DNA from: Devosia sp. LC5
GTDB lineage: Bacteria; Pseudomonadota; Alphaproteobacteria; Rhizobiales; Devosiaceae
DNA: 64,000 bases
Assembly (NCBI RefSeq): GCF_000735585.1
Contig: NZ_JNNO01000044.1
Coordinates: 62,001-126,000, forward strand
Reading direction: 5' to 3'
This document shows, one piece after another, positions 16,724-25,311 of the stretch. The notes under the pieces were generated by a model. The model ran no database searches. It saw nothing but the letters and a program-made list of their open reading frames with translations, and had not been told where the DNA came from. Both the position numbers and the translations under genes were made by a program. How positions within the stretch are numbered: position 1 is the stretch's first letter; every line of letters begins with the position of its first letter.

Positions 16724-18220
16724 ATGCGCATTATCGGCCATTTCATTGACGGCGTCGAAACCTCGGGCGAGAGCCAGCAGTTTCAGGATGTGTTCAACCC
16801 GGCGACAGGCGATGTGCAGGCGCAGGTCGCATTGGCGAGCGCGGCTGATCTTGATGCGGCGGTGGCATCGGCGGCGGCGGCGCAGCCCAAATGGGCGGCG
16901 ACCAATCCGCAGCGGCGTGCGCGGGTGTTTTTCAATTTCGTGGCGCTGATCAATCGCGACATGGACGAATTGGCGATCCTGCTCAGCTCCGAGCATGGTA
17001 AGACGGTGGACGACGCCAAGGGCGATATCCTGCGCGGGCTGGAAGTGGCTGAGTTCGTCGCTGGGGCGCCCCATCTGCTCAAGGGTGAATTCACCGAAGG
17101 GGCTGGGCCGGGGATCGATATGTATTCGATGCGCCAGCCGGTGGGGATCGGGGCAGGCATTACCCCGTTCAATTTCCCGGCGATGATTCCGCTCTGGATG
17201 CTGTCGCCTGCCATTGCGGCGGGCAATGCGTTTATCCTCAAGCCCTCCGAGCGCGATCCTTCGGTGCCGGTGCGGTTGGCGCAACTGGCGCTCGAGGCAG
17301 GGTTGCCCAAGGGCATCCTGAACGTGGTGCATGGCGGCAAGTCGGTGGTCGATGGGATCCTAGACCATGACGATATCGCCGCCGTGTCCTTTGTCGGCTC
17401 GACCCCGATTGCCCGTTATGTCTATGGTACCGCGGCAGCAAACGGGAAGCGCGTACAGGCTTTTGGCGGCGCCAAGAACCACATGATCATCATGCCGGAT
17501 GCCGATATCGAAAAGGCCGCCGATGCGCTGATGGGGGCCGGTTTTGGCTCGGCGGGCGAGCGCTGCATGGCCGTGTCGGTAGCGGTGCCGGTGGGCGAAG
17601 CAACGGCAGACCGGATCGTTGCGGCGCTCAAGCCGCGCATCGAAAAGCTCAAGGTTGGCCCGGCGACGGACAAGGCCAGCGAAATGGGTCCGGTGATCAC
17701 CAAGGCGGCCAAGGAGCGCATTCTGGGGCTGGTGGAAAAGGGCGTGGAGCAGGGGGCGACGCTGGCCGTGGATGGCCGGGGTTTCAGCCTTCAGGGTTAT
17801 GAAGACGGCTATTTCGTTGGGCCGACGCTGTTCGACAATGTCACGGCCGAGATGGATATCTACAGGGAAGAGATTTTCGGGCCGGTGCTGAGCGTAGTGC
17901 GCTCCAAGACCTACGAGGAGGCGCTCAAGCTGACCATGGATAATCCCTATGGCAATGGCACCGCGATCTTCACGCAAAATGGCGATGCGGCGCGCGATTT
18001 CGCGGCCCGAGTCAATGTGGGCATGGTGGGCATTAATGTGCCGGTGCCGGTGCCGCTGGCCTATCACAGCTTTGGCGGCTGGAAGGCGAGCGCATTTGGC
18101 GATTTGAACCAGCATGGCACGGATTCGATCAAGTTCTGGACCCGTACCAAGACCGTGACAAGCCGCTGGCCGTCGGGGATCAAGGACGGGGCAGAGTTTC
18201 AGATGCCGACCATGAAGTAG
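16724..18220 (+). CDS. mmsA: Methylmalonate-semialdehyde dehydrogenase (CoA-acylating)
   Basis: A 498-residue aldehyde dehydrogenase that converts methylmalonate semialdehyde, NAD+ and CoA into propionyl-CoA and CO2 (valine, thymine and inositol breakdown). Family marks: HFIDGVETSGES at the start, PFNFPAMIPLWMLSPAIAAG, FVGSTPIARYVY, the catalytic Cys in GSAGERCMAVS, and the C-terminal FTRTKTVTSRWP-like ending (here FWTRTKTVTSRWP). The ATG at 16724 is preceded by AAGGGAGAG. Its product is the substrate of the pccAB-scpA-mce products encoded 1 kb away, so the two loci form one route to succinyl-CoA. Probably controlled by the divergent LysR gene. Confidence 0.95.
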   Translation: MRIIGHFIDGVETSGESQQFQDVFNPATGDVQAQVALASAADLDAAVASAAAAQPKWAATNPQRRARVFFNFVALINRDMDELAILLSSEHGKTVDDAKGDILRGLEVAEFVAGAPHLLKGEFTEGAGPGIDMYSMRQPVGIGAGITPFNFPAMIPLWMLSPAIAAGNAFILKPSERDPSVPVRLAQLALEAGLPKGILNVVHGGKSVVDGILDHDDIAAVSFVGSTPIARYVYGTAAANGKRVQAFGGAKNHMIIMPDADIEKAADALMGAGFGSAGERCMAVSVAVPVGEATADRIVAALKPRIEKLKVGPATDKASEMGPVITKAAKERILGLVEKGVEQGATLAVDGRGFSLQGYEDGYFVGPTLFDNVTAEMDIYREEIFGPVLSVVRSKTYEEALKLTMDNPYGNGTAIFTQNGDAARDFAARVNVGMVGINVPVPVPLAYHSFGGWKASAFGDLNQHGTDSIKFWTRTKTVTSRWPSGIKDGAEFQMPTMK

Positions 18221-18293
18221 GGTCACGATAGGACAACCATCACGGTGTCATTCCGGCTTGTGCCGAGATGACGCCGTGGGTGGGATGAACCGG

Positions 18294-19967
18294 CTACATA
18301 TTCCCGTATATCGGGCCTTCGCCACCCTGGGGCGGCACCCAGGTGATGTTCCGGTTGGGGTCCTTGATGTCGCAGGTTTTGCAGTGGACGCAATTGGCGG
18401 CGTTGATCTGGAAGCGGGGGCCGGTGGGTTCCTCGATCCATTCATAGACGCCGGCAGGGCAGTAGCGCGCCGAGGGTCCGGCATAGATATCGTGTTCGGA
18501 TGATTTGTGCAGCGCGGGATCGGCGACCAGCAAATGGCTGGGCTGGTCCTCGCTGTGATTGGTATTGGAGATGAAGACCGAGGCCAGGCGGTCGAAGGTC
18601 AGCACGCCATCGGGCTTGGGATAGGCGATGGGCTGGTGGGCGCTGGCGGGGTCGAGCGTGGAGGAATCTGGCTTGCCATGGCCCAGCGTCCCGAAGGGGG
18701 ACCAGCCGTTGAGCAAGGTGGTCAGCCACATATCCACGCCGGCCAGCGCTATGCCGGCGATGGTGCCGAAGCGGGACCAGAGCGGCTTGACGTTGCGCAC
18801 GGGGTTGAGGTCGCGGCCGATGGGCCCACGGCGCCAGTTGTTTTCATATTCAGCCAGTTCATCGCCCGAGCGGCCGGCGCTGAGGGCCGCGAGGGCTGCG
18901 TCGGCAGCCTCGATGCCCGAGAGCACGGCATTATGGCTGCCCTTGATGCGCGGCAGATTGGTGAAGCCGGCGGCGCAGCCGAGTAGCGCTCCGCCGGGGA
19001 AGGTCAGCTTGGGGACGGATTGATAGCCGCCCTCGGTGATGGCGCGGGCGCCATAGCTTACCCTTGTGGCGCCAGCGAAGGTTTTGGCGATGGCCGGATG
19101 CGTCTTGAAGCGCTGGAATTCTTCGTAGGGCGAGAGGTACGGATTGGCGTAATCGAGATGGACGACGAGGCCCACCGCGACCTTGTTGCTATCGAAATGA
19201 TAGAGGAAACTGCCGCCGCCGGTGCTGTTATCGAGCGGCCAGCCGAAGCTGTGCTGGACGAGGCCCTTCTGGTGGTTTTCCGGCGCGACTTCCCAGATTT
19301 CCTTGAGCCCGATGCCAAATTTGGGCGGCTCGTGACCCTGATCGAGCCCGAAACGCGCAATGGCCAGCTTGCTGAGCGAGCCGCGCGCGCCTTCGGCCAG
19401 CAGCACATATTTGCCGAGCAGGGCCATGCCGCGAGCGAAATTGGGGCTGGGCGTGCCGTCACGTTCCAGCCCCATATCACCGGTGGCGACGCCAATGACG
19501 GCGCCCTTGTCATAGAGTAGTTCGGCGGCGGCGAAGCCGGGATAGATTTCGACGCCCAGCGCCATGGCCTTGCCAGCCAGCCAGCGGCAGACTTCGCCCA
19601 GCGAAACGACGAAATTGCCATGGTTGTGCATCAGCGGCGGCATCAGCCGCATCAGCCAGGCGGGGATGGCGATGGCGCTTTGCTTGCCCAGAAACAGGAA
19701 GCGATCCTGGGCAACAGGCGTGCGAAAGGGGTGGTCAGGTTCGTCGCGCCACCCGGGTAGTAGAGCATCGATGCCAACCGGATCGACCACCGCGCCAGAA
19801 ATAATATGGGCGCCAACTTCAGCGCCTTTTTCCAGCACGACGACGGCAAGCTCGGGATTGTTCTGTTTGAGGCGAATGGCAGCGGCAAGGCCAGCGGGGC
19901 CGGCGCCGACAATGACGACATCGAATGCCATGCTTTCGCGTTCACCCAGACCGTCCGTGTCAGCCAT
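18294..19967 (-). CDS. Electron transfer flavoprotein-ubiquinone oxidoreductase
   Basis: A 557-residue inner-membrane-associated flavoprotein passing electrons from ETF to ubiquinone. The N-terminal FAD motif is FDVVIVGAGPAGLAAAIRLK; the C-terminal [4Fe-4S] domain shows CPAGVYEW and NCVHCKTCDIKDPNRNITWV, ending GGEGPIYGNM as is typical. Length fits the family (about 550). It accepts reducing power from acyl-CoA dehydrogenases of fatty-acid and branched-chain amino-acid oxidation, which fits a neighbourhood of propionyl-CoA metabolism. The start gives the usual ERESMAFDVVIVG beginning; an internal ATG at 19931 is the alternative. Confidence 0.95.
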   Translation of the reverse strand: MADTDGLGERESMAFDVVIVGAGPAGLAAAIRLKQNNPELAVVVLEKGAEVGAHIISGAVVDPVGIDALLPGWRDEPDHPFRTPVAQDRFLFLGKQSAIAIPAWLMRLMPPLMHNHGNFVVSLGEVCRWLAGKAMALGVEIYPGFAAAELLYDKGAVIGVATGDMGLERDGTPSPNFARGMALLGKYVLLAEGARGSLSKLAIARFGLDQGHEPPKFGIGLKEIWEVAPENHQKGLVQHSFGWPLDNSTGGGSFLYHFDSNKVAVGLVVHLDYANPYLSPYEEFQRFKTHPAIAKTFAGATRVSYGARAITEGGYQSVPKLTFPGGALLGCAAGFTNLPRIKGSHNAVLSGIEAADAALAALSAGRSGDELAEYENNWRRGPIGRDLNPVRNVKPLWSRFGTIAGIALAGVDMWLTTLLNGWSPFGTLGHGKPDSSTLDPASAHQPIAYPKPDGVLTFDRLASVFISNTNHSEDQPSHLLVADPALHKSSEHDIYAGPSARYCPAGVYEWIEEPTGPRFQINAANCVHCKTCDIKDPNRNITWVPPQGGEGPIYGNM

Positions 19968-20110
19968 CCCCGACCTGTTCCCACATCGTTCTCAACTGCT
20001 GCCCAATTAGCAGCAATGGGAACACTTGGCCCGCTTTTTCTGCGTCCGGGAGGCCTGTAACGCTTCGACAATGGGTACAAGTTGCCGCCAGGGCTTGCAT
20101 TGCTCAAAAA

Positions 20111-20125
20111 ACGCAAATATTGCGT
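20111..20125. promoter_or_regulatory. Palindromic operator candidate upstream of lacI-type gene
   Basis: ACGCAA-ATA-TTGCGT is a perfect 6-bp inverted repeat about 32 bp before the regulator's GTG start. It shares the TTGCG half-site with the operator candidates in front of the lyase operon (21259-21291), which suggests autoregulation. Confidence 0.5.
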
Positions 20126-20157
20126 AGATTGGCAATCTTGCTCATCGGGATCGTGAA

Positions 20158-21162
20158 GTGGCCCTGCAGCGGCGCGCAAATCAGTCAGACATTGCCGAGC
20201 GCTTAGGCGTTTCGGTGAGTACGGTGTCGCGCGCGCTGGCCAACGAAATCGGCATCAGCGATGCGGTGCGACGTGATGTGCAGCGCATGGCGCGCTCGCT
20301 TGGCTATAAAAGCAAGCACAGCACAGGCCAAGTCGCCGGGGACAAGCGTGCCGTGGCGCTGGTGCCATTGGGCAGCGCCACGAGCGGGCTATCGGGCTTT
20401 TATTTCGGTATTCTGGAAGGCATGCGGGCGCAGGCCGCCGAAATGGGCATGGTGCTCGATGTGCGGCTGGTCAATGAAGCGGTGGTGACGCTTGATCTGA
20501 TCAAGAAGCAGATGGCCCAGACCGATGCGGAAGGCGTGCTGCTGGCGGGTATCGATGCCTGGGACGAGCTGGTGCATTGGGCGAACGAGACTGACAGTTC
20601 AGTCGTGCTGGTCAATGGCGCGGATCCCAAGATGCAGGTTAGTGGGGCGGCTCCGGCCAATTTCTACGGCGCCTTCATGGCGACGCAGCGGCTGATCGAT
20701 GCGGGTCATAAGCGCATCCTGCATTACGGGCAGAAAACCCGCGCGACCCTGCTGCAGCGGCAGCGGGGGTTCCAGGCGGCGATCGCGGCAAATCCCGGTG
20801 TCACCGGCAAGATCGTTTATGGTGCCGACTGCCCGACCGCGCAGCTTTTGGCCGACGTGCTCGCTGGCGTACATGAGGTCACGGCGCTGTTCAGTTGGAA
20901 CGATATCGCCGCTGTCGAAATGCTCGAGGGGCTCTATGCCGCCGACAGCCCGCTGGTCGAAGGCTTCTCGATCATCGGCTTTGACGATTTACCGATCGCC
21001 GGCATGGCAACGCCGCGGCTGAGCACGATAAGGGTGGATCGCGAGGCCATTGGGCGTTCGGCTGTGCGGCTTCTGGTGCAGCATATGGATGGCGAGCGGG
21101 CTATTCAGCAGGTGGAAACCGGCCTCAGCATGGTTGTCGGCGAGACCGTGTTCTCGATCTAA
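20158..21162 (+). CDS. LacI family transcriptional regulator
   Basis: A 334-residue regulator. The N-terminal LacI helix-turn-helix and hinge helix read NQSDIAERLGVSVSTVSRAL and RDVQRMARSLGYK, followed by a sugar-binding-protein-like effector domain with EGVLLAGIDAWDE, TQRLIDAGHKRILHYG and IIGFDDLPIAGMATPRLSTI. It most likely represses the lyase/ABC-transporter operon starting 240 bp downstream until an oligosaccharide-derived inducer binds. GTG start at 20158. Palindromic boxes with a common TTGCG half-site lie upstream of both this gene and that operon. Confidence 0.93.
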   Translation: MALQRRANQSDIAERLGVSVSTVSRALANEIGISDAVRRDVQRMARSLGYKSKHSTGQVAGDKRAVALVPLGSATSGLSGFYFGILEGMRAQAAEMGMVLDVRLVNEAVVTLDLIKKQMAQTDAEGVLLAGIDAWDELVHWANETDSSVVLVNGADPKMQVSGAAPANFYGAFMATQRLIDAGHKRILHYGQKTRATLLQRQRGFQAAIAANPGVTGKIVYGADCPTAQLLADVLAGVHEVTALFSWNDIAAVEMLEGLYAADSPLVEGFSIIGFDDLPIAGMATPRLSTIRVDREAIGRSAVRLLVQHMDGERAIQQVETGLSMVVGETVFSI

Positions 21163-21258
21163 ACCGGCCTTCTTTCTTCAACACTCCAGCGATGGGTGAT
21201 ACGGGTTCTACACACCCGCGTCGGCCCATCCCTTTGGTGTTTCGATGAAAAATGAACA

Positions 21259-21291
21259 AATTTGCGTAATTTGCGCGATTTGCGCAAAGCG
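21259..21291 (+). promoter_or_regulatory. LacI-type operator and 9-bp repeats upstream of lyase operon
   Basis: Three tandem 9-mers, AATTTGCGT AATTTGCGC GATTTGCGC (21259-21285), lead into CGATTTGCGCAAAGCG (21276-21291), a 16-bp palindrome with 7 of 8 pairs and a central CG, the hallmark of LacI-family operators. A possible -35 (TTGATT) begins at 21293, so a bound repressor would cover the promoter. Confidence 0.6.
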
Positions 21292-21399
21292 CTTGATTTT
21301 GCAAATTTTGTGAACTAGCGTGGCCCTCATTGAACCGGACAGCAAGAAGATCGCGTTGAGCGACGCGCTGTGCGGCTGCCACATGCGCAGGAGGACGGC

Positions 21400-23220
21400 T
21401 TGGATTTGCGGCGCTGGAACGTCAAACATGTTCGCATGACGCTCGATGGCGCGCCGGCCTTCACCCCGTTTGCGCGCGATGCGGCCGAAGGCCTTTCTGC
21501 GATCCGGACGCAGGTAGGGCAGCAGGCAATCGATAGCTTGCTCGAGCGCGCCCGTGCCGATGTTGGTGTTCCCATTCCCGCGCTGCCGGCCGAACTTTAT
21601 CTCGAATTCCAGCGGACCGGGCGGCGCGAAGGCTATGAGGACGCGCAGCGTGAGCGGCGCAATATGCTCTATCGGCTGACGCTGGCCGAGTGGCTGGAGC
21701 AGAGCGGGGAATTCGTATCGGCGGCCGAGAACCTGCTCTGGGGGCGACTCGAGGAAACCAATTGGGCCTGGCCGGCGCATGCGGGGACTCTTGATTTTCC
21801 AGATCATCCGACATTGGATTTGGCGGCGGCGATGAGCGGGCTCGATCTGGCCGAAACCGATTATCTGCTCGGCGACAAGCTCTCGGCGGAATTGCGCGCC
21901 CGCATTCGCAGCGAGACCAATCGGCGCACGATTGCCCCCTTCCTTGAGCGCAACGACCATTGGTGGCTGCATACGACGCCGGCCAAGCAGGTCAATAATT
22001 GGACCGCGGTGTGCGTTGCCGGTGTGGTCGGGGCGGCGTGTTATTTCGAGACCGATCTGGATCGGCTGGCCGAGATCATCACCCGCGGCCTGCATAGCCT
22101 GGCCGATTATCTGGAAACCTTCGACAGCCAGGGTGGCTCCTCCGAGGGGCCGGATTACTGGTCCTATGGCTTTGGCAATTATGTGGTGCTGGCGCATTTG
22201 CTGGCCCAGCGGACGGGTGGACAGATCGACCTGCTGGCCCTGCCAATCGTGCGCGAAATTGCGCAATTCCCGGTGCGCACGGTGTTGACGCAGGGAGTGT
22301 GGGCGAGCTTTTCGGATTCCGATAGCAATCCCAGTTTTCATCCCGGGCTATTGTCCTATCTGGCCGGGAATCTCGAGCTGCCGGCGCTGACCGAATTGGG
22401 GACGCGCAATGATTTTGGCGTCGAGATTTTCAACCAGTTCGTATGGCCGCTGCGCCAGTACGCCTGGCCGCTGCCCGACAAGGCGATTGCCTTTGGTGGA
22501 ACCCCGCATGATTGGTTCGCCGATATGGGCTGGATGATCTCCCGGCTCGATCCGGCCGATCCCAATTCGCTGCGGCTCGCCATCAAGGGCGGGCACAATG
22601 ACGAGATGCACAACCAGAACGATGTCGGCTCGCTGATCGTCGTGCAGGGCGGCAAGGTGGTGCTGACCGATCCGGGCCGCGGCCGCTATTCCAAGGCCTA
22701 TTTCGGTCCCGAGCGCTACGCCAATATCATGACCTCCTCGCGCGGCCATTCGGTGCCCGTGGTCAATGGCTTCGAGCAGGTGGCTGGCGCAGAGCGCGCC
22801 GCCACGGTTCTGGTCCACAACGCTGGCGCTGACCGGGATGAGTTGGCGCTGGATATGGCTGCGGCCTATCCCGCCGAGGCGGGGCTCAACCAATTGCAGC
22901 GCAGCGTTGCGTTCGATCGCCAGACGCCCGGTGGCCGCATCGCGCTCAGTGACAGTTTCGTTTTTGGCGGGGAGGACGGCGCTTTTCAATCGGTGCTGGT
23001 AACCCCGCTCGCGGTCGATATCGGCGCTGGCGAAGTGCGGATCGGTGGGCCGGACGGCGGGGTCAGGGTCCGGTTCGACGCCAGCCAGGTCGAGGTCAGC
23101 ACCGAGCATCATGCCGGTGTCGAAAAACAATATGCGCCATCGCTCGATCTGACCCGGGTGCTGTTTGCTGCCCGTAAGGCCGGGCAGGGAGAGGTTGCGC
23201 TCGATATTACCCCGATCTGA
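21400..23220 (+). CDS. Heparinase II/III-like polysaccharide lyase
   Basis: A 606-residue protein. The N-terminal half is an alpha/alpha toroid with the lyase signature region TPAKQVNNWTAVC and SQGGSSEGPDYWSYGFGNY; the C-terminal half is the beta-sandwich Hepar_II_III domain with IKGGHNDEMHNQNDVGSLIV (His-containing catalytic motif) and LTDPGRGRYSK. Such enzymes cleave uronic-acid-containing glycans by beta-elimination. No signal peptide is evident, so it probably acts in the cytoplasm on imported oligosaccharides. The TTG at 21400 is preceded by AGGAGG with 5-nt spacing; a GTG at 21370 would add ten residues. First gene of the operon behind the LacI-type operator. The substrate is unknown. 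Confidence 0.85.
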   Translation: MDLRRWNVKHVRMTLDGAPAFTPFARDAAEGLSAIRTQVGQQAIDSLLERARADVGVPIPALPAELYLEFQRTGRREGYEDAQRERRNMLYRLTLAEWLEQSGEFVSAAENLLWGRLEETNWAWPAHAGTLDFPDHPTLDLAAAMSGLDLAETDYLLGDKLSAELRARIRSETNRRTIAPFLERNDHWWLHTTPAKQVNNWTAVCVAGVVGAACYFETDLDRLAEIITRGLHSLADYLETFDSQGGSSEGPDYWSYGFGNYVVLAHLLAQRTGGQIDLLALPIVREIAQFPVRTVLTQGVWASFSDSDSNPSFHPGLLSYLAGNLELPALTELGTRNDFGVEIFNQFVWPLRQYAWPLPDKAIAFGGTPHDWFADMGWMISRLDPADPNSLRLAIKGGHNDEMHNQNDVGSLIVVQGGKVVLTDPGRGRYSKAYFGPERYANIMTSSRGHSVPVVNGFEQVAGAERAATVLVHNAGADRDELALDMAAAYPAEAGLNQLQRSVAFDRQTPGGRIALSDSFVFGGEDGAFQSVLVTPLAVDIGAGEVRIGGPDGGVRVRFDASQVEVSTEHHAGVEKQYAPSLDLTRVLFAARKAGQGEVALDITPI

Positions 23221-23311
23221 GGGGATTTCGAGGCAGTGGAGCGGTGGGTATCGCCGCTCAAAAGTGGAAGGAATGACCCGGCGCAAAAGCTCCGGGCAAG
23301 GGAGGACCACA

Positions 23312-25243
23312 ATGAAACAAGACGTCTTGGTTCGTCGACTTATCAAACGGCCTGGTCGCGGGTTGGCGGGAGCAGTAGCCCTGGCGGCATTGCTCGCGGC
23401 AACCGCTCCGGCGCTGGCTCAGCAACAGTCGCCAGTGCTGGATGCGCTGGTGGAAAGCGGCGACTTGCCGCCGGTGGCGGAACGCCTGCCGGCCAACCCG
23501 CAGGTGGTGGATGGGCCCAGCCCCGGTCGATATGGCGGCACCTGGCGCATGGGCATGCGCGGCGGTGGCGACAATGGCCTTATCGTCAAGACCATCGCCT
23601 ATGAAGGGCTGGTCCGCTATGACCACGAATGGAAAGGGGTGCTGCCCAATCTGGCCGAGTCCTGGGAAGCCAGTGCCGACGCCAAGGAATATACGTTCAA
23701 GCTGCGCGACGGCGTGAAGTGGTCCGATGGCACGCCCTTCACCACCGAAGACATCGCCTTTGCGGTGGAGATGTTCCAGGACCCCGATTACGCAGCGAGC
23801 AGCTGGATCGACAATGTCAACAATCCGGTACAGCTGGAAGTCATCGATCCGCTGACCTTCAAGTTCAAATTCGACAAGCCCAATGGCATGCTGCTCGAAA
23901 CCATGGCCAGTGTGGATGGCGCCCAGATCACTTCGCTGCAGAAGAAATATTGTAGCCAGTTCCACCCGACATATAACGAGAACGCGGCGGCCGAGGCACA
24001 GGCCAAAGGCTTTGCCAGCTGGGCGCTCTATTTGCAGGATCGCTGCGCCTGGGGCTGGGAAACCATCCGTTTCTCCAATCCCGATCTGCCTCTTCTCTAT
24101 CCATGGGTGATCGAGACCCCGCTGACGGCCAATGCCGCCCGCGTGACCTGGAAGCGCAATCCCTATTACTGGAAGGTCGACAGCCAGGGCAATCAGCTGC
24201 CCTATATCGACAATGTCGATATGCGGGTCAGCGAGAGTATTGAAGAGCTGACGCTGCTGGCACTCAATGGCGAAATCGATTTCCAGGAACGCCATATCGC
24301 CACGAATGTGAACAAGCCCCTGTTCTTCGACGGACAGGAGCAGGGTGACTATCACCTGGGCGAAGTCATTCCATCGGCTTCCAACACTTTGGTACTGCAG
24401 CTTAATTTCAACCATGACGACCCGGTCAAGCGCGAGCTTTACCAGAACAGGGATTTCCGCGTCGGCATTTCGCAGGCTCTCGACCGCCAGGAGATCGTGG
24501 ATGTGGTGTTCACCGGCCAGGGCGAACCTTTCCAGGTCGCACCCCGCCCGGAATCTGCATTTTATGACGAGGAATTGGCCAAGCAATATACCGAGTTCAA
24601 TCCGGAAGAAGCCATCAAGCGCTTTGAGGCTGCCGGGCTGACCGAGACCAATGGCGACGGCATTCGCCTGATGAGCAATGGCCAGCCGGTCAAGATCACC
24701 ATCGATGTCATTTCCGCCCTGCGGCCGGAATGGATCGACATTCTGGAAATCATGCAGTTGCAGTTGGCCAGCGTCGGTGTCGCGATCGAGATCAACAATA
24801 TCGACCGTACGCTGTTCTACGAAAAGCGTCCGAGCAATGACTTTGATGCTCAGGTATGGGCCGGCGACGGCGGTATCGAAGCCCTGCAGGAGCCGCGCTA
24901 CTACTTCCCGTACAGCGATGAAAGCGTGTGGGCTTATCGGTGGGCGCAGTGGTTCCAGGGCACGCGTCCGGAAATCGCCGAAGAGCCGGCCGATTGGGCC
25001 AAGCAGCAGATGGACCTCTACAACCAGGTCCGTGCTTCCAGCGATCCCGAGCAGCGCGCCGACCTGTTCCGCCAGATCCTGGCGATCACCAAGGAACAGT
25101 TCCCGGTGATTGGGGTAAGCCTGATGCCGAACTCGTACTCCATCGTTCGGAACAATCTCATGAACGTGCCTGACTCCATGTTCAACGCCTGGCTGTTCCC
25201 GACCCCGGCACCCATGGACCCGGTCACCTGGTACTTCGAGTGA
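23312..25243 (+). CDS. ABC transporter substrate-binding protein, family 5 (Opp/Dpp type)
   Basis: A 643-residue periplasmic binding protein. A Sec signal with a long n-region ends near ATAPALAQ. The mature protein has the SBP_bac_5 pattern: GRYGGTWRMGMRGGG, LAESWEASADAKEYTFKLRD, VKWSDGTPFTTEDIAFAVE, and a C-terminal lobe with ALDRQEIVDVVFTG. Members of about this size with the ERLPANPQVV-type start typically serve oligosaccharides rather than peptides, an association known from sugar-utilisation loci. The ATG at 23312 follows GGGAGGACC. Its position directly behind the lyase gene says it binds the oligosaccharide that the lyase degrades. Confidence 0.9.
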   Translation: MKQDVLVRRLIKRPGRGLAGAVALAALLAATAPALAQQQSPVLDALVESGDLPPVAERLPANPQVVDGPSPGRYGGTWRMGMRGGGDNGLIVKTIAYEGLVRYDHEWKGVLPNLAESWEASADAKEYTFKLRDGVKWSDGTPFTTEDIAFAVEMFQDPDYAASSWIDNVNNPVQLEVIDPLTFKFKFDKPNGMLLETMASVDGAQITSLQKKYCSQFHPTYNENAAAEAQAKGFASWALYLQDRCAWGWETIRFSNPDLPLLYPWVIETPLTANAARVTWKRNPYYWKVDSQGNQLPYIDNVDMRVSESIEELTLLALNGEIDFQERHIATNVNKPLFFDGQEQGDYHLGEVIPSASNTLVLQLNFNHDDPVKRELYQNRDFRVGISQALDRQEIVDVVFTGQGEPFQVAPRPESAFYDEELAKQYTEFNPEEAIKRFEAAGLTETNGDGIRLMSNGQPVKITIDVISALRPEWIDILEIMQLQLASVGVAIEINNIDRTLFYEKRPSNDFDAQVWAGDGGIEALQEPRYYFPYSDESVWAYRWAQWFQGTRPEIAEEPADWAKQQMDLYNQVRASSDPEQRADLFRQILAITKEQFPVIGVSLMPNSYSIVRNNLMNVPDSMFNAWLFPTPAPMDPVTWYFE

Positions 25244-25262
25244 TCCTCTAGCCTGACACCCT

Positions 25263-25283
25263 CGCGGCGCCTGCTGCGCCGCG
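25263..25283 (+). terminator. Intercistronic hairpin after binding-protein gene
   Basis: A perfect 8-bp stem CGCGGCGC / GCGCCGCG with a CTGCT loop lies between the binding-protein and first permease genes. With no T-run it may attenuate downstream transcription or protect the upstream mRNA, the usual way to make more binding protein than permease. Confidence 0.6.
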
Positions 25284-25311
25284 GGGGACCTGAAAACCAA
25301 GGCATTCCATC

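Noticed and set aside
21259-21291. Tandem 9-bp repeats as a mini CRISPR or satellite
   Set aside because: Only three copies without spacers; the position and the central-CG palindrome fit a LacI operator better.
23258-25300. 680-codon minus-strand open frame opposite the solute-binding-protein gene
   Set aside because: It is the antisense shadow of a firmly identified periplasmic binding protein; no motif or ribosome-binding site.
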